From Bacteroidales bacterium (GTDB lineage: Bacteria > Bacteroidota > Bacteroidia > Bacteroidales > F082): a stretch of DNA of 64,000 nucleotides. A program made the position numbers and the translations under genes. The notes under the pieces are model-generated. The model searched no databases. It was not told where the DNA came from and worked only from the letters and a program-made list of their open reading frames with translations. The first letter of the stretch is position 1. Each line of letters starts with the position of its first letter. Location: the NCBI GenBank assembly GCA_017427985.1, contig JAFRRS010000024.1:79852-143851 (forward strand), read 5' to 3'. This document shows, piece by piece, positions 18,648-27,325 of the stretch.

Positions 18648-19084
18648 CGTTTCTTTTTAAAGAAATCAGTAAGCATTTCGAGGCATTCTTCTTTGAGGAT
18701 GCCTCTTTTTATTTCGGTTTTCGGATGCAACAGGTTGCCGAAACGCTGGAACCCGTTTTTCGGGTCATCACAAGCCCAAACGACTTTTTTTATGTGGCAA
18801 TGCTCCAATGCGCCTGCACACATCACACAAGGCTCCAAGGTAACATAAAGAGTGCAGTCATCCAAATATTTGGTTCCCAACGCATTACAAGCAGCAGTAA
18901 TGGCGAGAATCTCGGCATGGGCGGTCACGTCTGTCAGCAGCTCCACCTGATTGTGCGCCCTCGCAATGATTTTGTCGTTAACCACCACGACAGCACCCAC
19001 CGGCACCTCGTCGGCATCGGAAGCGGCTTTCGCCTCGTTCAAGGCCTGCCGCATGTAGTTTTCATCTGAAAAAACTGATAACAT
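18644..19084 (-). CDS. tadA: tRNA-specific adenosine deaminase
   Basis: Deaminates A34 to inosine in tRNA-Arg(ACG), essential for reading CGN codons. 146 residues, with zinc motif HAEILAI (histidine plus proton-shuttling glutamate) and TLEPCVMCAGAL (the two zinc cysteines). The start is ATG at 19084; the in-frame TTG one codon earlier is unnecessary. That ATG overlaps the stop of the MORN lipoprotein gene by one base (TGATG). Confidence 0.94.
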   Translation of the reverse strand: MLSVFSDENYMRQALNEAKAASDADEVPVGAVVVVNDKIIARAHNQVELLTDVTAHAEILAITAACNALGTKYLDDCTLYVTLEPCVMCAGALEHCHIKKVVWACDDPKNGFQRFGNLLHPKTEIKRGILKEECLEMLTDFFKKKR

Positions 19085-19512
19085 CAATAGTCTTTTATTT
19101 CCAGCAAATTGCCTTCTTCATCGAAATATTTCCAAGCTCCGTACGGCTTACCATCGCGATATTCATTCTCAACACTCACCTTGCCACTCTCAAAATATAT
19201 CTTGCCCTTGCCTTCCCTCTTGCCATTTTTAAACTCGCCAACGCTCATCAGTTCTCCCGAAGGATAATATCCCTTAAACAATCCTTCCCGTTTATTATCA
19301 ACGATTTTGCCTTCAAGACTGAGATTACCGTTCTCATGAAACCATTTTTCCTCCACCCACGTTGAATCATTGCCAACGACATCGTAATAGTAAACTATCC
19401 ATGGAATGTCCGTCTCCGCGTATGTGTAAGCCACCTTTTCGACGTGCATCACTTTTTCTTTGCACGAGACAAAAACCATTATCAAGCAAAAAACAACTAA
19501 AATCTTCTTCAT
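19084..19512 (-). CDS. MORN-repeat lipoprotein (YwqK-like)
   Basis: 142 residues with a short signal peptide and lipobox cysteine (VFVSCKEK). The body carries at least three 20-25 residue MORN-type repeats: WFHENGNLSLEGKIV, GYYPSGELMSVGEFKNGKREG, IYFESGKVSVENEYRDGK and YFDEEGNLLEI, each with the Y/F-x-x-x-G core. Proteins with these repeats are often labelled YwqK-family antitoxins, but that label has little meaning here: no toxin is adjacent. It lies between pyrC and tadA in one close-set operon and would sit in the envelope. Role unknown. Confidence 0.82.
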   Translation of the reverse strand: MKKILVVFCLIMVFVSCKEKVMHVEKVAYTYAETDIPWIVYYYDVVGNDSTWVEEKWFHENGNLSLEGKIVDNKREGLFKGYYPSGELMSVGEFKNGKREGKGKIYFESGKVSVENEYRDGKPYGAWKYFDEEGNLLEIKDY

Positions 19513-19518
19513 ATTCTC

Positions 19519-20865
19519 TTAACGATTAAATTCCAATTTCATTGCATTCGATTCATTTTCAACGATTCCGTCATGATAAACAAGTTTGCCATTCACGAAA
19601 GTATGCGTCACCTTTGATTTTGCTTTCATGCCGTCGTAAGGTGTCCAACCGCATTTGTAAAGCATGTCATCGTTTTTGATAACTTTTTCATGATTCAAAT
19701 CGACCAAGACAAGGTCGGCGAAATAGCCTTCGCGTATGAATCCCCTTCCCTTGATTTGATACAGTTCCGCTGGATTATGGCACATCAGTTTCACAATCTG
19801 AGGCAGCGAAACAATGCCTTCATGATAAAGATTCATCATCACGTCAAGGCTGTTTTGTATCGACGGAAATCCTGATTTTGATGTGAAATAATCGTCGGTG
19901 AACTTCTCGTGCCACAGATGCGGTGCGTGGTCGGTGCCGATGGTATCGATATGCCCGTCAATTATCGCTTGGCGCAAAATAGCCCTGTCGGAAGCCATTT
20001 TTATCGCCGGATTGCACTTTATCGCAAAGCCTTTTTCCTCGTAATCCTTGTCGCAAAACGTTAGATAATGCGGACATGTCTCTGCTGTTATCTTCTTGTC
20101 TTTCAGCGGAATATCGTTCCTGAACAAAGTCAGCTCGGATTTCGTGGAGATGTGCATCACGTGCAGTCTCGCACCGAACTTTGTAGCCATGTCAACGGCT
20201 TTTGCCGTTGATTTGTAGCAAGCCTCGGTTGTGCGCACAAAAGGATGTATGCCAGCATCGGCGATAACCTCGCCTTTAGATGCCAAGTCCTTGCAGCACA
20301 CCGTGTTTTCATGAATTATCTGCTCGTCCTCGCAATGTGCCGCAATCAAACACGGCGACTCGTTGAACAAACGAACCAGAGTATCATCCTCGTTCACCAG
20401 CATATTGCCGGTGCTTGAACCCATGAACAATTTGATACCGCAGACATTCTTAGGGTCGGTTTTCAGTATTTCGCCTATGTTATCGTTGGTTGCGCCGAGG
20501 TAAAACGAGTAATTCGCCACCGATTTCTCCGCTGCGATGTCGAATTTCTGTTGCAACAAATCCTGCGTCGTTGTCTGCGGGCTGGTGTTTGGCATGTCCA
20601 TGAACGATGTCACGCCACCTGCGACAGCGGCACGGCTCTCGGTGTAGATGTCAGCCTTCTGCGTCAATCCTGGTTCACGAAAATGCACGTGCTCGTCAAT
20701 GATTCCTGGGATTAGATATAGCCCTTCGGCATCGATGACATTTTCATTGAAAAAATCATTTTTTCCAAAAATGATTTTTTCAATTTTTTCTCCATTTATG
20801 ACGACACTTGCCAACGTGGTCGTCCCTTCGTTGACAAGTGTCGCGTTTTTGATTATGTACCTCAT
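19519..20865 (-). CDS. pyrC: Dihydroorotase
   Basis: Interconverts carbamoyl-aspartate and dihydroorotate in pyrimidine synthesis. 448 residues of amidohydrolase fold: IPGIIDEHVHFREPG with the H-x-H zinc ligands near residue 60, GIKLFMGSSTGNML in the region of the modified lysine, HVMHISTKSELTLF and the late metal aspartate in GTDHAPHLWHEK. It belongs to the large bacterial class like other Bacteroidota enzymes. The segment joining the first beta-sandwich to the barrel (about residues 28-39) is encoded by a 37-bp perfect hairpin. The ATG overlaps the stop of the upstream glycosyltransferase gene by one base. Confidence 0.94.
   Translation of the reverse strand: MRYIIKNATLVNEGTTTLASVVINGEKIEKIIFGKNDFFNENVIDAEGLYLIPGIIDEHVHFREPGLTQKADIYTESRAAVAGGVTSFMDMPNTSPQTTTQDLLQQKFDIAAEKSVANYSFYLGATNDNIGEILKTDPKNVCGIKLFMGSSTGNMLVNEDDTLVRLFNESPCLIAAHCEDEQIIHENTVCCKDLASKGEVIADAGIHPFVRTTEACYKSTAKAVDMATKFGARLHVMHISTKSELTLFRNDIPLKDKKITAETCPHYLTFCDKDYEEKGFAIKCNPAIKMASDRAILRQAIIDGHIDTIGTDHAPHLWHEKFTDDYFTSKSGFPSIQNSLDVMMNLYHEGIVSLPQIVKLMCHNPAELYQIKGRGFIREGYFADLVLVDLNHEKVIKNDDMLYKCGWTPYDGMKAKSKVTHTFVNGKLVYHDGIVENESNAMKLEFNR
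20747..20783. repeat. Perfect 17-bp-arm palindrome inside pyrC
   Basis: TTGAAAAAATCATTTTT is followed by three bases (TCC) and then by its exact reverse complement. It is in the reading frame and codes for part of the N-terminal loop of dihydroorotase. The perfect arms suggest selection or recent origin, but the composition is simple (A/T rich). Confidence 0.9.
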
Positions 20866-21602
20866 TATTTTTGTCTTGGTTTGATTTTACCTGTCATGCC
20901 TCTCCATCTCAGGTTGATGACACCGAAAATGGCTTCCCTGAAGATGCCACCCGACATCTTGGAGGTGCCTTCGCGCCTGTCGGTGAAGATAATCGACACT
21001 TCATCGATCTTGAAACCGAGTTTCCATGCGGTGTATTTCATCTCTATCTGGAAAGCGTAACCGATGAATTTGATTCTATCAAAATCAATGGTTTCCAGCA
21101 CCTTGCGTGTATAACAAACAAAGCCCGCGGTGGTGTCGCGCACCTTCATCCTCGTCACAAATCGGACGTAAGCGGAGGCGTAATACGACATCAAGACTCT
21201 TCCCATCGGCCAGTTCACCACGTTGACGCCACATTTGTAACGCGAACCGACAGCGAGGTCAGCACCGTTGGCACAGGCGTCATGCAGACGAATGAGGTCG
21301 TCAGGGTTATGCGAAAAGTCAGCATCCATCTCAAAAATATATTGATAGTCACGTGCCAACGCCCACTTGAAACCATGGATGTAAGCTGTGCCGAGACCGA
21401 GTTTGCCCTTCCTCTCCTCTATGAAAAGCCTGTCAGGAAACTCCTGCATCAAACTTTTTACAATGTCAGCAGTGCCATCCGGACTGTTGTCCTCGATGAC
21501 CAAAATATGGAATGTCATCGGGAGATTGAAAACATAACGGATGATTTTTTCAATATTCTCTTTCTCGTTATAAGTTGGGATGATTACTAAGTTTTCAGCC
21601 AT
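20865..21602 (-). CDS. Polyprenol-phosphate mannosyltransferase-like GT2
   Basis: Family 2 glycosyltransferase of 245 residues related to dolichol-phosphate mannose synthase: makes a polyprenyl-phosphate-linked sugar from a nucleotide sugar on the cytoplasmic face. Visible are IIPTYNEKENIEKII, VIEDNSPDGTADIV, the DAD metal site in FEMDADFSHNPDDLI, GSRYKCG and KYTAWKLGFKIDEVSIIFTDR. There is no C-terminal transmembrane domain, so it is the short soluble form. The product sugar could be mannose for protein O-glycosylation, which Bacteroidota perform, but glucose cannot be excluded. It heads the pyrC operon. Confidence 0.85.
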   Translation of the reverse strand: MAENLVIIPTYNEKENIEKIIRYVFNLPMTFHILVIEDNSPDGTADIVKSLMQEFPDRLFIEERKGKLGLGTAYIHGFKWALARDYQYIFEMDADFSHNPDDLIRLHDACANGADLAVGSRYKCGVNVVNWPMGRVLMSYYASAYVRFVTRMKVRDTTAGFVCYTRKVLETIDFDRIKFIGYAFQIEMKYTAWKLGFKIDEVSIIFTDRREGTSKMSGGIFREAIFGVINLRWRGMTGKIKPRQK

Positions 21603-21619
21603 AACGCCTTAAATATCAA

Positions 21620-22813
21620 TTAGTTTAACGAATATTCGTTTGAATCCTTCATACCTGGTTTGCCAAGATAGGTCTTCAGGTTTCCTTTGACCTTCAAAGT
21701 CTTTCCAAGATTCCCAGGATGGTCTTTCAGATTTATCTCACGGATGCCTGACGCGGCATTGCTCGGCAGATAAACCACCACGCAGTTGTTGATGTCTCTC
21801 TCGTTCGGATTATCGGCGAGAATCAAATTGGCTGCATTGGCAGCTTCATTGAATGGAGCATTCCATGAAATCTGCGAATCGTTCTCAATATTTCCTGAGG
21901 CGATATTTGCAGAACCGACGATATAACCCTTAATCCATTGAGCTTCAACACCTTGGTTGATAATTGCCGCTGCAATGTTATATGGGTCGTCTTGTGTTCC
22001 TGATCCTTCAGGATTGATTACGATTACGTTTTCTTCGCAAGGGTCGTTGTTCATGTTAACCTCAGACAACGAACGGATTGTGAACTGCCATGCGCTTCCG
22101 GTGCTGTAATAAGTGAGAATACCGACTATCGAGCCATTGCCCTGAGGAAGCTGGGTCTTGGCGAAACTTGCATAATTGCTTGTTCTAACTATGATGCTTC
22201 CATCGACAAGATTGCAATTCTCATCATACTGGTTGAGTATAAACTGGCCGTATGCGTCAGTTGGAGCGTAGGTGTTGTTGCGGTCGGCGGCAGCAAACTC
22301 CACATGATTGAATTTCACCAAATGGCAGATGTAGCTGCTGTTCACATCAAGAGTGCTGATTTCTTCCGGCTCTATGCTGATATTATTCGCCAGAATCGTG
22401 ATGTTATTAGGGTTAAGATCCTGAATCTGAGGCGTGCCGCTGTATTCCGACAACGTGGCGTCTTTCAGATACACTCTAATCGAGTCGCCGATACGCAAAC
22501 CGCTCGTGCTCTTCATGTAAAGCTCTATCGCGTTGTTGCCGTCCTGGATGAACGAAGCCTTGTAGAGATTTCCCGAAGTCTCGTCAGCGATAACTACACC
22601 ATAAACAGAGGCATCCTGCGTGAATTTGTGTGTACCTTCAAGCTTCCACATGGTGAGAAGCGTGTCGATAGTGTAAACCTGACCAACAGGAAGGGTGAAA
22701 TCGACACCAGGAACAGGATAGTTGTTCTTTCTTGCGTTCTTATCCATACATGATGATAAAACCACCATCGCCACAAGAACCAATATACCGTATTTTCTTA
22801 TTGACTTTAACAT
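21620..22813 (-). CDS. DUF5689/DUF6359-like OB-fold lipoprotein
   Basis: 397 residues with lipobox cysteine (VVLSSCMDKN). Residues about 35-240 match the DUF5689 pattern (VYTIDTLLTMW, DASVYGVVIADETSGNLYK, GLRIGDSIRVYLKDA, YSGTPQIQDL). From about 265 a second OB-like domain of DUF6359 type starts (GTQDDPYNIAAAIINQG, QWIKGYIVGSA, NCVVVYLPSN, VKGNLKTYLGKPGMK). Both are beta-barrel folds seen in surface lipoproteins of this phylum, and their biochemical role is not settled. It is the last of three genes running the same way behind a TonB receptor and shares its first domain with the next gene upstream. Confidence 0.8.
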   Translation of the reverse strand: MLKSIRKYGILVLVAMVVLSSCMDKNARKNNYPVPGVDFTLPVGQVYTIDTLLTMWKLEGTHKFTQDASVYGVVIADETSGNLYKASFIQDGNNAIELYMKSTSGLRIGDSIRVYLKDATLSEYSGTPQIQDLNPNNITILANNISIEPEEISTLDVNSSYICHLVKFNHVEFAAADRNNTYAPTDAYGQFILNQYDENCNLVDGSIIVRTSNYASFAKTQLPQGNGSIVGILTYYSTGSAWQFTIRSLSEVNMNNDPCEENVIVINPEGSGTQDDPYNIAAAIINQGVEAQWIKGYIVGSANIASGNIENDSQISWNAPFNEAANAANLILADNPNERDINNCVVVYLPSNAASGIREINLKDHPGNLGKTLKVKGNLKTYLGKPGMKDSNEYSLN

Positions 22814-22840
22814 TTCTTTAATATTTTGATTATCAATAAT

Positions 22841-24613
22841 TTATTCTTTAATCAACACATTCTTGATTTCCCATGAGCCAGAATTTCCGTTTTCGCTCGT
22901 GTATTTGAATGCGAAATGGACATTGTCATTTCCAAGATATGCGCTCATGTCGATGTCACCTGAAGCGACGAATGTCCAGTTGTTTCCTGGAGGATAATTC
23001 GGCACCACAAGTTGTGTCCATGTTGCAGTATTAGGCAGACCCTCTGTGTAATCCGTTGAGACCCAAATGGTGTAGTAATCAGCTGGAGTACCAGAGCTTA
23101 GCTTGTTTGCGGCATGGTCGAATGATAAAATTGCCGATGCATAACCGTTGAGGTCGATTGCCGGTGAAATGAGCCAGCTTTCAGATTCATAGCTCGTATT
23201 GTTGGTGAATGCGCTTGCCACCATTCCATAATCTGAGTTGAACTTCCACACGAAGCTCAATCCCTGTGACAAGAACACATTCTGAACCACAAACTCACCC
23301 TGGCTTTGGCTGAACGGCTCACTGAAAATCACCGCAGGAGGTGGTGTCGGGACACCATTTTCAACCTTAATCGATTTGATTTCAATGGTTCCGCAAGAAC
23401 CCGCTTGCGACACATATTTCACTGCCACTGTAATGTTCTTGCCGATGTATTCGTCAAGAACGATTTCAGGTGTGAGGAAAGTGTTCCAGTCTGACACATT
23501 CTCCCATTCAACAGGGATGTTTGTCCAAGTGTAACCTGATGGATCCTCGCCATATTCATAGTCTTCTGAAACCATCAGTTTAAGTTCCGATGAGAAGTTG
23601 GTAAAGTATCTTGCAAGATATTCAATCTTCATCACCACGTTGTCGCCAGTCATGTTGATTGGTGAAGAAATCAGCCAGTCTTCATTGGCAAAGATGTCAT
23701 TTCCGACTTTAGCGGTCATCTTGGCAGTGTTATGGTCGATTGTCCACACCTGGTCGCCCAACACGTTGTATGTCATATATGTTCCAAATGATGATGCAAA
23801 GCTCTGACCATAAGGAAGCTCCATCAAATCACCGCCTTCACCGCATCTGCCTTCATTCAGTTTTACATCTTGAGTGTTTCTCAAAAGAAGCTGCCATGTT
23901 GAACCATAAAGCGAAACAATGCTTGTGAGTGTTCCTCTTCCTTCAGGAAGCGGTTCGGCTGCAAAATTGGCATAACCGCTTGTTCTTACTATAATCGAAT
24001 TGCCGTCACAGCTCACCAAAGTCCTGTTGGTGTTGCTCTGACCGTCAGCGTATGTCAAGCCTTCATATTGCTCAAACTGCACGTCGCTCAACTTCACGAG
24101 GTCGCAAAGATGCTCGCCTGCATTGATTCTTTCAATCGTCGTGTTGATTGGCTTAACCTTGTCAGTGCAATTCCTTTCATAAATCACGATAAGCTTGTTG
24201 ACATCATGCTCCTGAACCTGAATCTGCGGAAGATTCATATATTCAGAAATTATTGAGCCTTCAAGCTTATAACCGATATAGTCACCGGTTTTCACATTGT
24301 AACTGTCACTTCCGCCGTCGCTTGAGCCTTTTCTGTAAACAGCTATACATCTGCCGTCTTCACCTCTAAGATAGAAAGTGCGGTAGATGTTTCCACCAGT
24401 CTCGTCAGCAATCACATATCCTTTGACAATGGCGTCTTTGTTCCATTCCTTGTCAAACTGGTATGTTCCCATTGTAAGTGTATCGAGAATCTGTCCGACA
24501 GTCCAGACATTTCCGTCAGGGAAATGAGTGATTTCAGGCTGGTCAAAATCTTTTTTCTTGCAACCAAAAAGCACCAGCGTTACACCTATTAATAATATAG
24601 CGAGTTTTTTCAT
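22841..24613 (-). CDS. DUF5689 lipoprotein with choice-of-anchor-J-like domains
   Basis: 590 residues; signal peptide with lipobox cysteine (VLFGCKKK). The N-terminal DUF5689 region (about 40-265: VWTVGQILDTLTMG, VKGYVIADETGGNIYRTFYL, GSIISEYMNLPQIQVQE) parallels the downstream gene. Two later jelly-roll segments have the choice-of-anchor J pattern, with EDWLISSPINM, ESWLISPAIDLNG and SGSWEIKNVLI. These domains often mediate carbohydrate or surface binding. Only 18 bp separate it from the TonB receptor gene, so receptor and lipoprotein are very likely a unit, comparable in layout (not sequence) to SusC/SusD pairs. Confidence 0.82.
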   Translation of the reverse strand: MKKLAILLIGVTLVLFGCKKKDFDQPEITHFPDGNVWTVGQILDTLTMGTYQFDKEWNKDAIVKGYVIADETGGNIYRTFYLRGEDGRCIAVYRKGSSDGGSDSYNVKTGDYIGYKLEGSIISEYMNLPQIQVQEHDVNKLIVIYERNCTDKVKPINTTIERINAGEHLCDLVKLSDVQFEQYEGLTYADGQSNTNRTLVSCDGNSIIVRTSGYANFAAEPLPEGRGTLTSIVSLYGSTWQLLLRNTQDVKLNEGRCGEGGDLMELPYGQSFASSFGTYMTYNVLGDQVWTIDHNTAKMTAKVGNDIFANEDWLISSPINMTGDNVVMKIEYLARYFTNFSSELKLMVSEDYEYGEDPSGYTWTNIPVEWENVSDWNTFLTPEIVLDEYIGKNITVAVKYVSQAGSCGTIEIKSIKVENGVPTPPPAVIFSEPFSQSQGEFVVQNVFLSQGLSFVWKFNSDYGMVASAFTNNTSYESESWLISPAIDLNGYASAILSFDHAANKLSSGTPADYYTIWVSTDYTEGLPNTATWTQLVVPNYPPGNNWTFVASGDIDMSAYLGNDNVHFAFKYTSENGNSGSWEIKNVLIKE

Positions 24614-24631
24614 GATATTTCTCCTTTCAAA

Positions 24632-27193
24632 TTAGTGTCTGACTGTTAAACTGATGAAATAATTAAGACCATAGAGGTAAGAATATTTCTCTGGGAAGCG
24701 CTCAGGATCGTCGTAGTCTGAACGAAGCTGCTCATAACCGTAGAGAATGATGTTCTTGTTGTTGAGCACGTTGTTGACGCTCACATTCAGGAGAATTGAG
24801 TAGCCTTTCACGTTCCATGACTTGCCTGCGTAGAGGTCGAGGGTGAAGGCGTTGTCGAGTTTCTTCTGTTCGAGAAGCATCTTGGTGCGATAGTCCTCAT
24901 CATAAAGTCCCTCGAATGCGTCTTTAACGTGGTTTGTCGGGTTCACTGCGAGGTAGTAGTCAGCGAAGTAGTTGGCGTTAACGCTGACCCACCAGTATTT
25001 CGGTGAGTTGTATTTCAAACCGACTGAACCTGCTGTCTGTGGCATCTCGCCGACGTAGTAGTTTTCAAGATAAACGGTCTCGCCCTCGTAAATAGCCTTG
25101 GCGTTGTTATCCTCGTAGACGTACACTTTCGGACGATTCGAATAGAAATGCTCGCCCATTGTTCCTGCCAGCTGTGCGCTGATGGTTGGAGTGATGTTGA
25201 TGTCAGCGCCGAGCTCGATACCCTGTGACACCTGGTTGATGTCGTTCATGATATAGTTGACGAACTTACCTGTCGACTCATAGTAGAATGAACGGTTCCA
25301 AGTGAGGTCGTAGAACTGTGTGCGATATGCGCTCAGACGTGCTTTCATGAATGGTGAGCGGTATTCATAACCGAGGTCGAATGAGAAAATCTTCTCGTTG
25401 TCGACATCGTTAATGATGGTGTTACGCACACGCGGTGCAACGAAGACGCTCCTGAACTCTGGTGCCTGGCTCTTCATCATAGCATTGAGCACGATGTAGT
25501 TACGTCCGTTGATGGCATAGCTTCCACCGGCTTTTAAGCTTCCGTTGACCTGGTTGAGTTTCTTTGAGTCACCGTATGACTCGCTGCCGAGGAAACGGCC
25601 GTTCTCAAAGTTACCGGTGCGGTACATCTGTGTGTAGTCAGCCTCGAGTCCTAAGAATGTCGACCAGTGGCTCTTCACATAAGTGAGCTGGCTCCACAAC
25701 GTCACTTTGTTGACGTTTGCAATGTAGTCGTAACCTATGACATCGCCAACTGTTGCAACATGATTCTTGTTACGGATGTTCACCTGCTGCTCGTCGGAGA
25801 TGTCGAATGCCTCACCGTCGGCGTATTTGTCGATGTCAAGATAATACTCACCGCCGAGGAGATCTGCAACAAGTTTATAATAATGTGTCTTCGAGACACC
25901 TGCCTTCAAACCACCATAGAGATGGAGATTAGGGTTAATATCATATTTGAAATTGCTCACCAGACCGTATTGCTGCTTGTCCTGACGGCGTTCCTCGATG
26001 ATATATTTCGAGAAAATACCTTGGATAGTGCCTGCTCCGTTGTTAGCATTATTGATGGTCTTGAGGTTTCTCGAGTTAGCCGCATAAAGGTTATCCCAGT
26101 TGATTTGGTGCAGCGACTCGTCTTCAACCCACTGTTTCATATATTCTTCATAACCTTCCAGAGTATATCCGTCCTTGCCAAGGTCGAGCATGTATTTGTA
26201 ATAGCTCGGGAGGTTGCGGTAGTAGTCAGGACGCGGGTCTGCCGCCTCACCCCATTCCAGGGAAGTGGAGCCGCCTTTGCCAAACCAATAATATGCCGTG
26301 GTGTTGATTTTCAGTCTGTCGTTTGGAGTCCAGTAATGCTGCAGCTGGAACATCGGCTGGTGGTATGAGCTCACACGCGCGTTACGCATGAAACGGCTGC
26401 CGTTTTTGTCGGTCTGCCAGCCCCAGTTCGGGTTGTAGTAGTTGTTACCGAGAAGGTCAAACACTTCCTGCACTGCCGGTGACGATGCTGCGCGTTCTGA
26501 CGGTGAACCGAACACGAGGAAACCCAAAGAGTGTTTTTCGTTAAGTCTCTTTTCAGCTGAGAGGAAATAGCTTGTTCCTGCGTACCAGGTGCCTTCCTGC
26601 CACATCAGTGAGCTGTTCATCGGGGTGTAACGTCCTGAAATTGAGACGCTGAACGCCCATCCGTTGTCCATCATACCTGTGCCGTAGCTCGCCATGACAC
26701 GATGCTGGTATGAGCGGTTGGAAAACGAATAGCTCAACGATGCCTGTTTGCGGTAGTTGCTTGCCCTTGTCGAGATTGCTGTCACGCCGCCAGGACCTCC
26801 GAAGCTCTCAAATGTGATGCCTGTGTTCATCGTGATGACAGAGTTGCGCATCACGTCGTTCAAGCCGCCCCAGTTGGAGTAGTACGGACGACCGCCGTCA
26901 GGGTCATTCATCGTTACACCGTTTATCATCACGTCGGTGTATTTTGAGTCGTAGGCGCGGACGCGGAAACGTCTCGAACTAAGGTTGTAAGCCGCGATGT
27001 TGTTGAAAGCGTCACGTGACGACTGCAAGAAACTCGAGATGTCTGTCGAGCTGTTGGTCTCGTCGTAATCCGTGTCAATCATGATGATCGTTGGCATTGT
27101 GGTGTTATCACTGACTGTGTCAGTAACGACCTCCTGCGCAATCAGATTAATGCTGAAAGCGACAGTTAGAATTAACAGTAGATATTTTTTCAT
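24632..27193 (-). CDS. TonB-dependent outer-membrane receptor
   Basis: 853 residues: signal peptide (MKKYLLLILTVAFSINLIAQ), a plug domain with SRRFRVRAYDSKYTDVMING and GGLNDVMRNSVITMNTG, and a barrel of more than 600 residues with many aromatic strands (ASYGTGMMDNGWAFSVSISG, FSFDLGYEYRSPFMKARLSAY, NVSVNNVLNNKNIILYGYEQ). Unlike SusC proteins it lacks the N-terminal carboxypeptidase-regulatory-like domain. TonB receptors import scarce large ligands using proton motive force. It is divergent from a secreted EEP-family enzyme and upstream of two DUF5689 lipoproteins; the substrate is unknown. Confidence 0.9.
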   Translation of the reverse strand: MKKYLLLILTVAFSINLIAQEVVTDTVSDNTTMPTIIMIDTDYDETNSSTDISSFLQSSRDAFNNIAAYNLSSRRFRVRAYDSKYTDVMINGVTMNDPDGGRPYYSNWGGLNDVMRNSVITMNTGITFESFGGPGGVTAISTRASNYRKQASLSYSFSNRSYQHRVMASYGTGMMDNGWAFSVSISGRYTPMNSSLMWQEGTWYAGTSYFLSAEKRLNEKHSLGFLVFGSPSERAASSPAVQEVFDLLGNNYYNPNWGWQTDKNGSRFMRNARVSSYHQPMFQLQHYWTPNDRLKINTTAYYWFGKGGSTSLEWGEAADPRPDYYRNLPSYYKYMLDLGKDGYTLEGYEEYMKQWVEDESLHQINWDNLYAANSRNLKTINNANNGAGTIQGIFSKYIIEERRQDKQQYGLVSNFKYDINPNLHLYGGLKAGVSKTHYYKLVADLLGGEYYLDIDKYADGEAFDISDEQQVNIRNKNHVATVGDVIGYDYIANVNKVTLWSQLTYVKSHWSTFLGLEADYTQMYRTGNFENGRFLGSESYGDSKKLNQVNGSLKAGGSYAINGRNYIVLNAMMKSQAPEFRSVFVAPRVRNTIINDVDNEKIFSFDLGYEYRSPFMKARLSAYRTQFYDLTWNRSFYYESTGKFVNYIMNDINQVSQGIELGADINITPTISAQLAGTMGEHFYSNRPKVYVYEDNNAKAIYEGETVYLENYYVGEMPQTAGSVGLKYNSPKYWWVSVNANYFADYYLAVNPTNHVKDAFEGLYDEDYRTKMLLEQKKLDNAFTLDLYAGKSWNVKGYSILLNVSVNNVLNNKNIILYGYEQLRSDYDDPERFPEKYSYLYGLNYFISLTVRH

Positions 27194-27212
27194 TTAACAA
27201 AATTTAATCGCA

Positions 27213-27220
27213 CAAATTTA
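27213..27220 (-). promoter_or_regulatory. -7 box of the TonB receptor operon
   Basis: Minus-strand TAAATTTG about 20 nt before the ATG. Confidence 0.55.
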
Positions 27221-27299
27221 CGAAACTTTTTCCATTTAAATTAAAATAAGGTGAAAATTAATTATTAATCTTTTTTCAATGCGATTGAAATTTTTTACA

Positions 27300-27307
27300 T
27301 AACTTTG
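27300..27307 (+). promoter_or_regulatory. -7 box of the EEP-family gene
   Basis: TAACTTTG, 18 nt before the ATG at 27326; together with the box at 27213 it forms a divergent promoter region of about 130 bp. Confidence 0.55.
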
Positions 27308-27325
27308 TACCCAAATTTTTAAATC

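Noticed and set aside
19084..19512. Toxin-antitoxin system from the YwqK-like label
   Set aside because: MORN repeats alone give that label; there is no toxin gene beside it and the neighbours are pyrC and tadA.
24632..27193. SusC-type receptor of a polysaccharide locus
   Set aside because: No regulatory-like N-terminal domain, no SusD partner and no glycoside hydrolases in the cluster.
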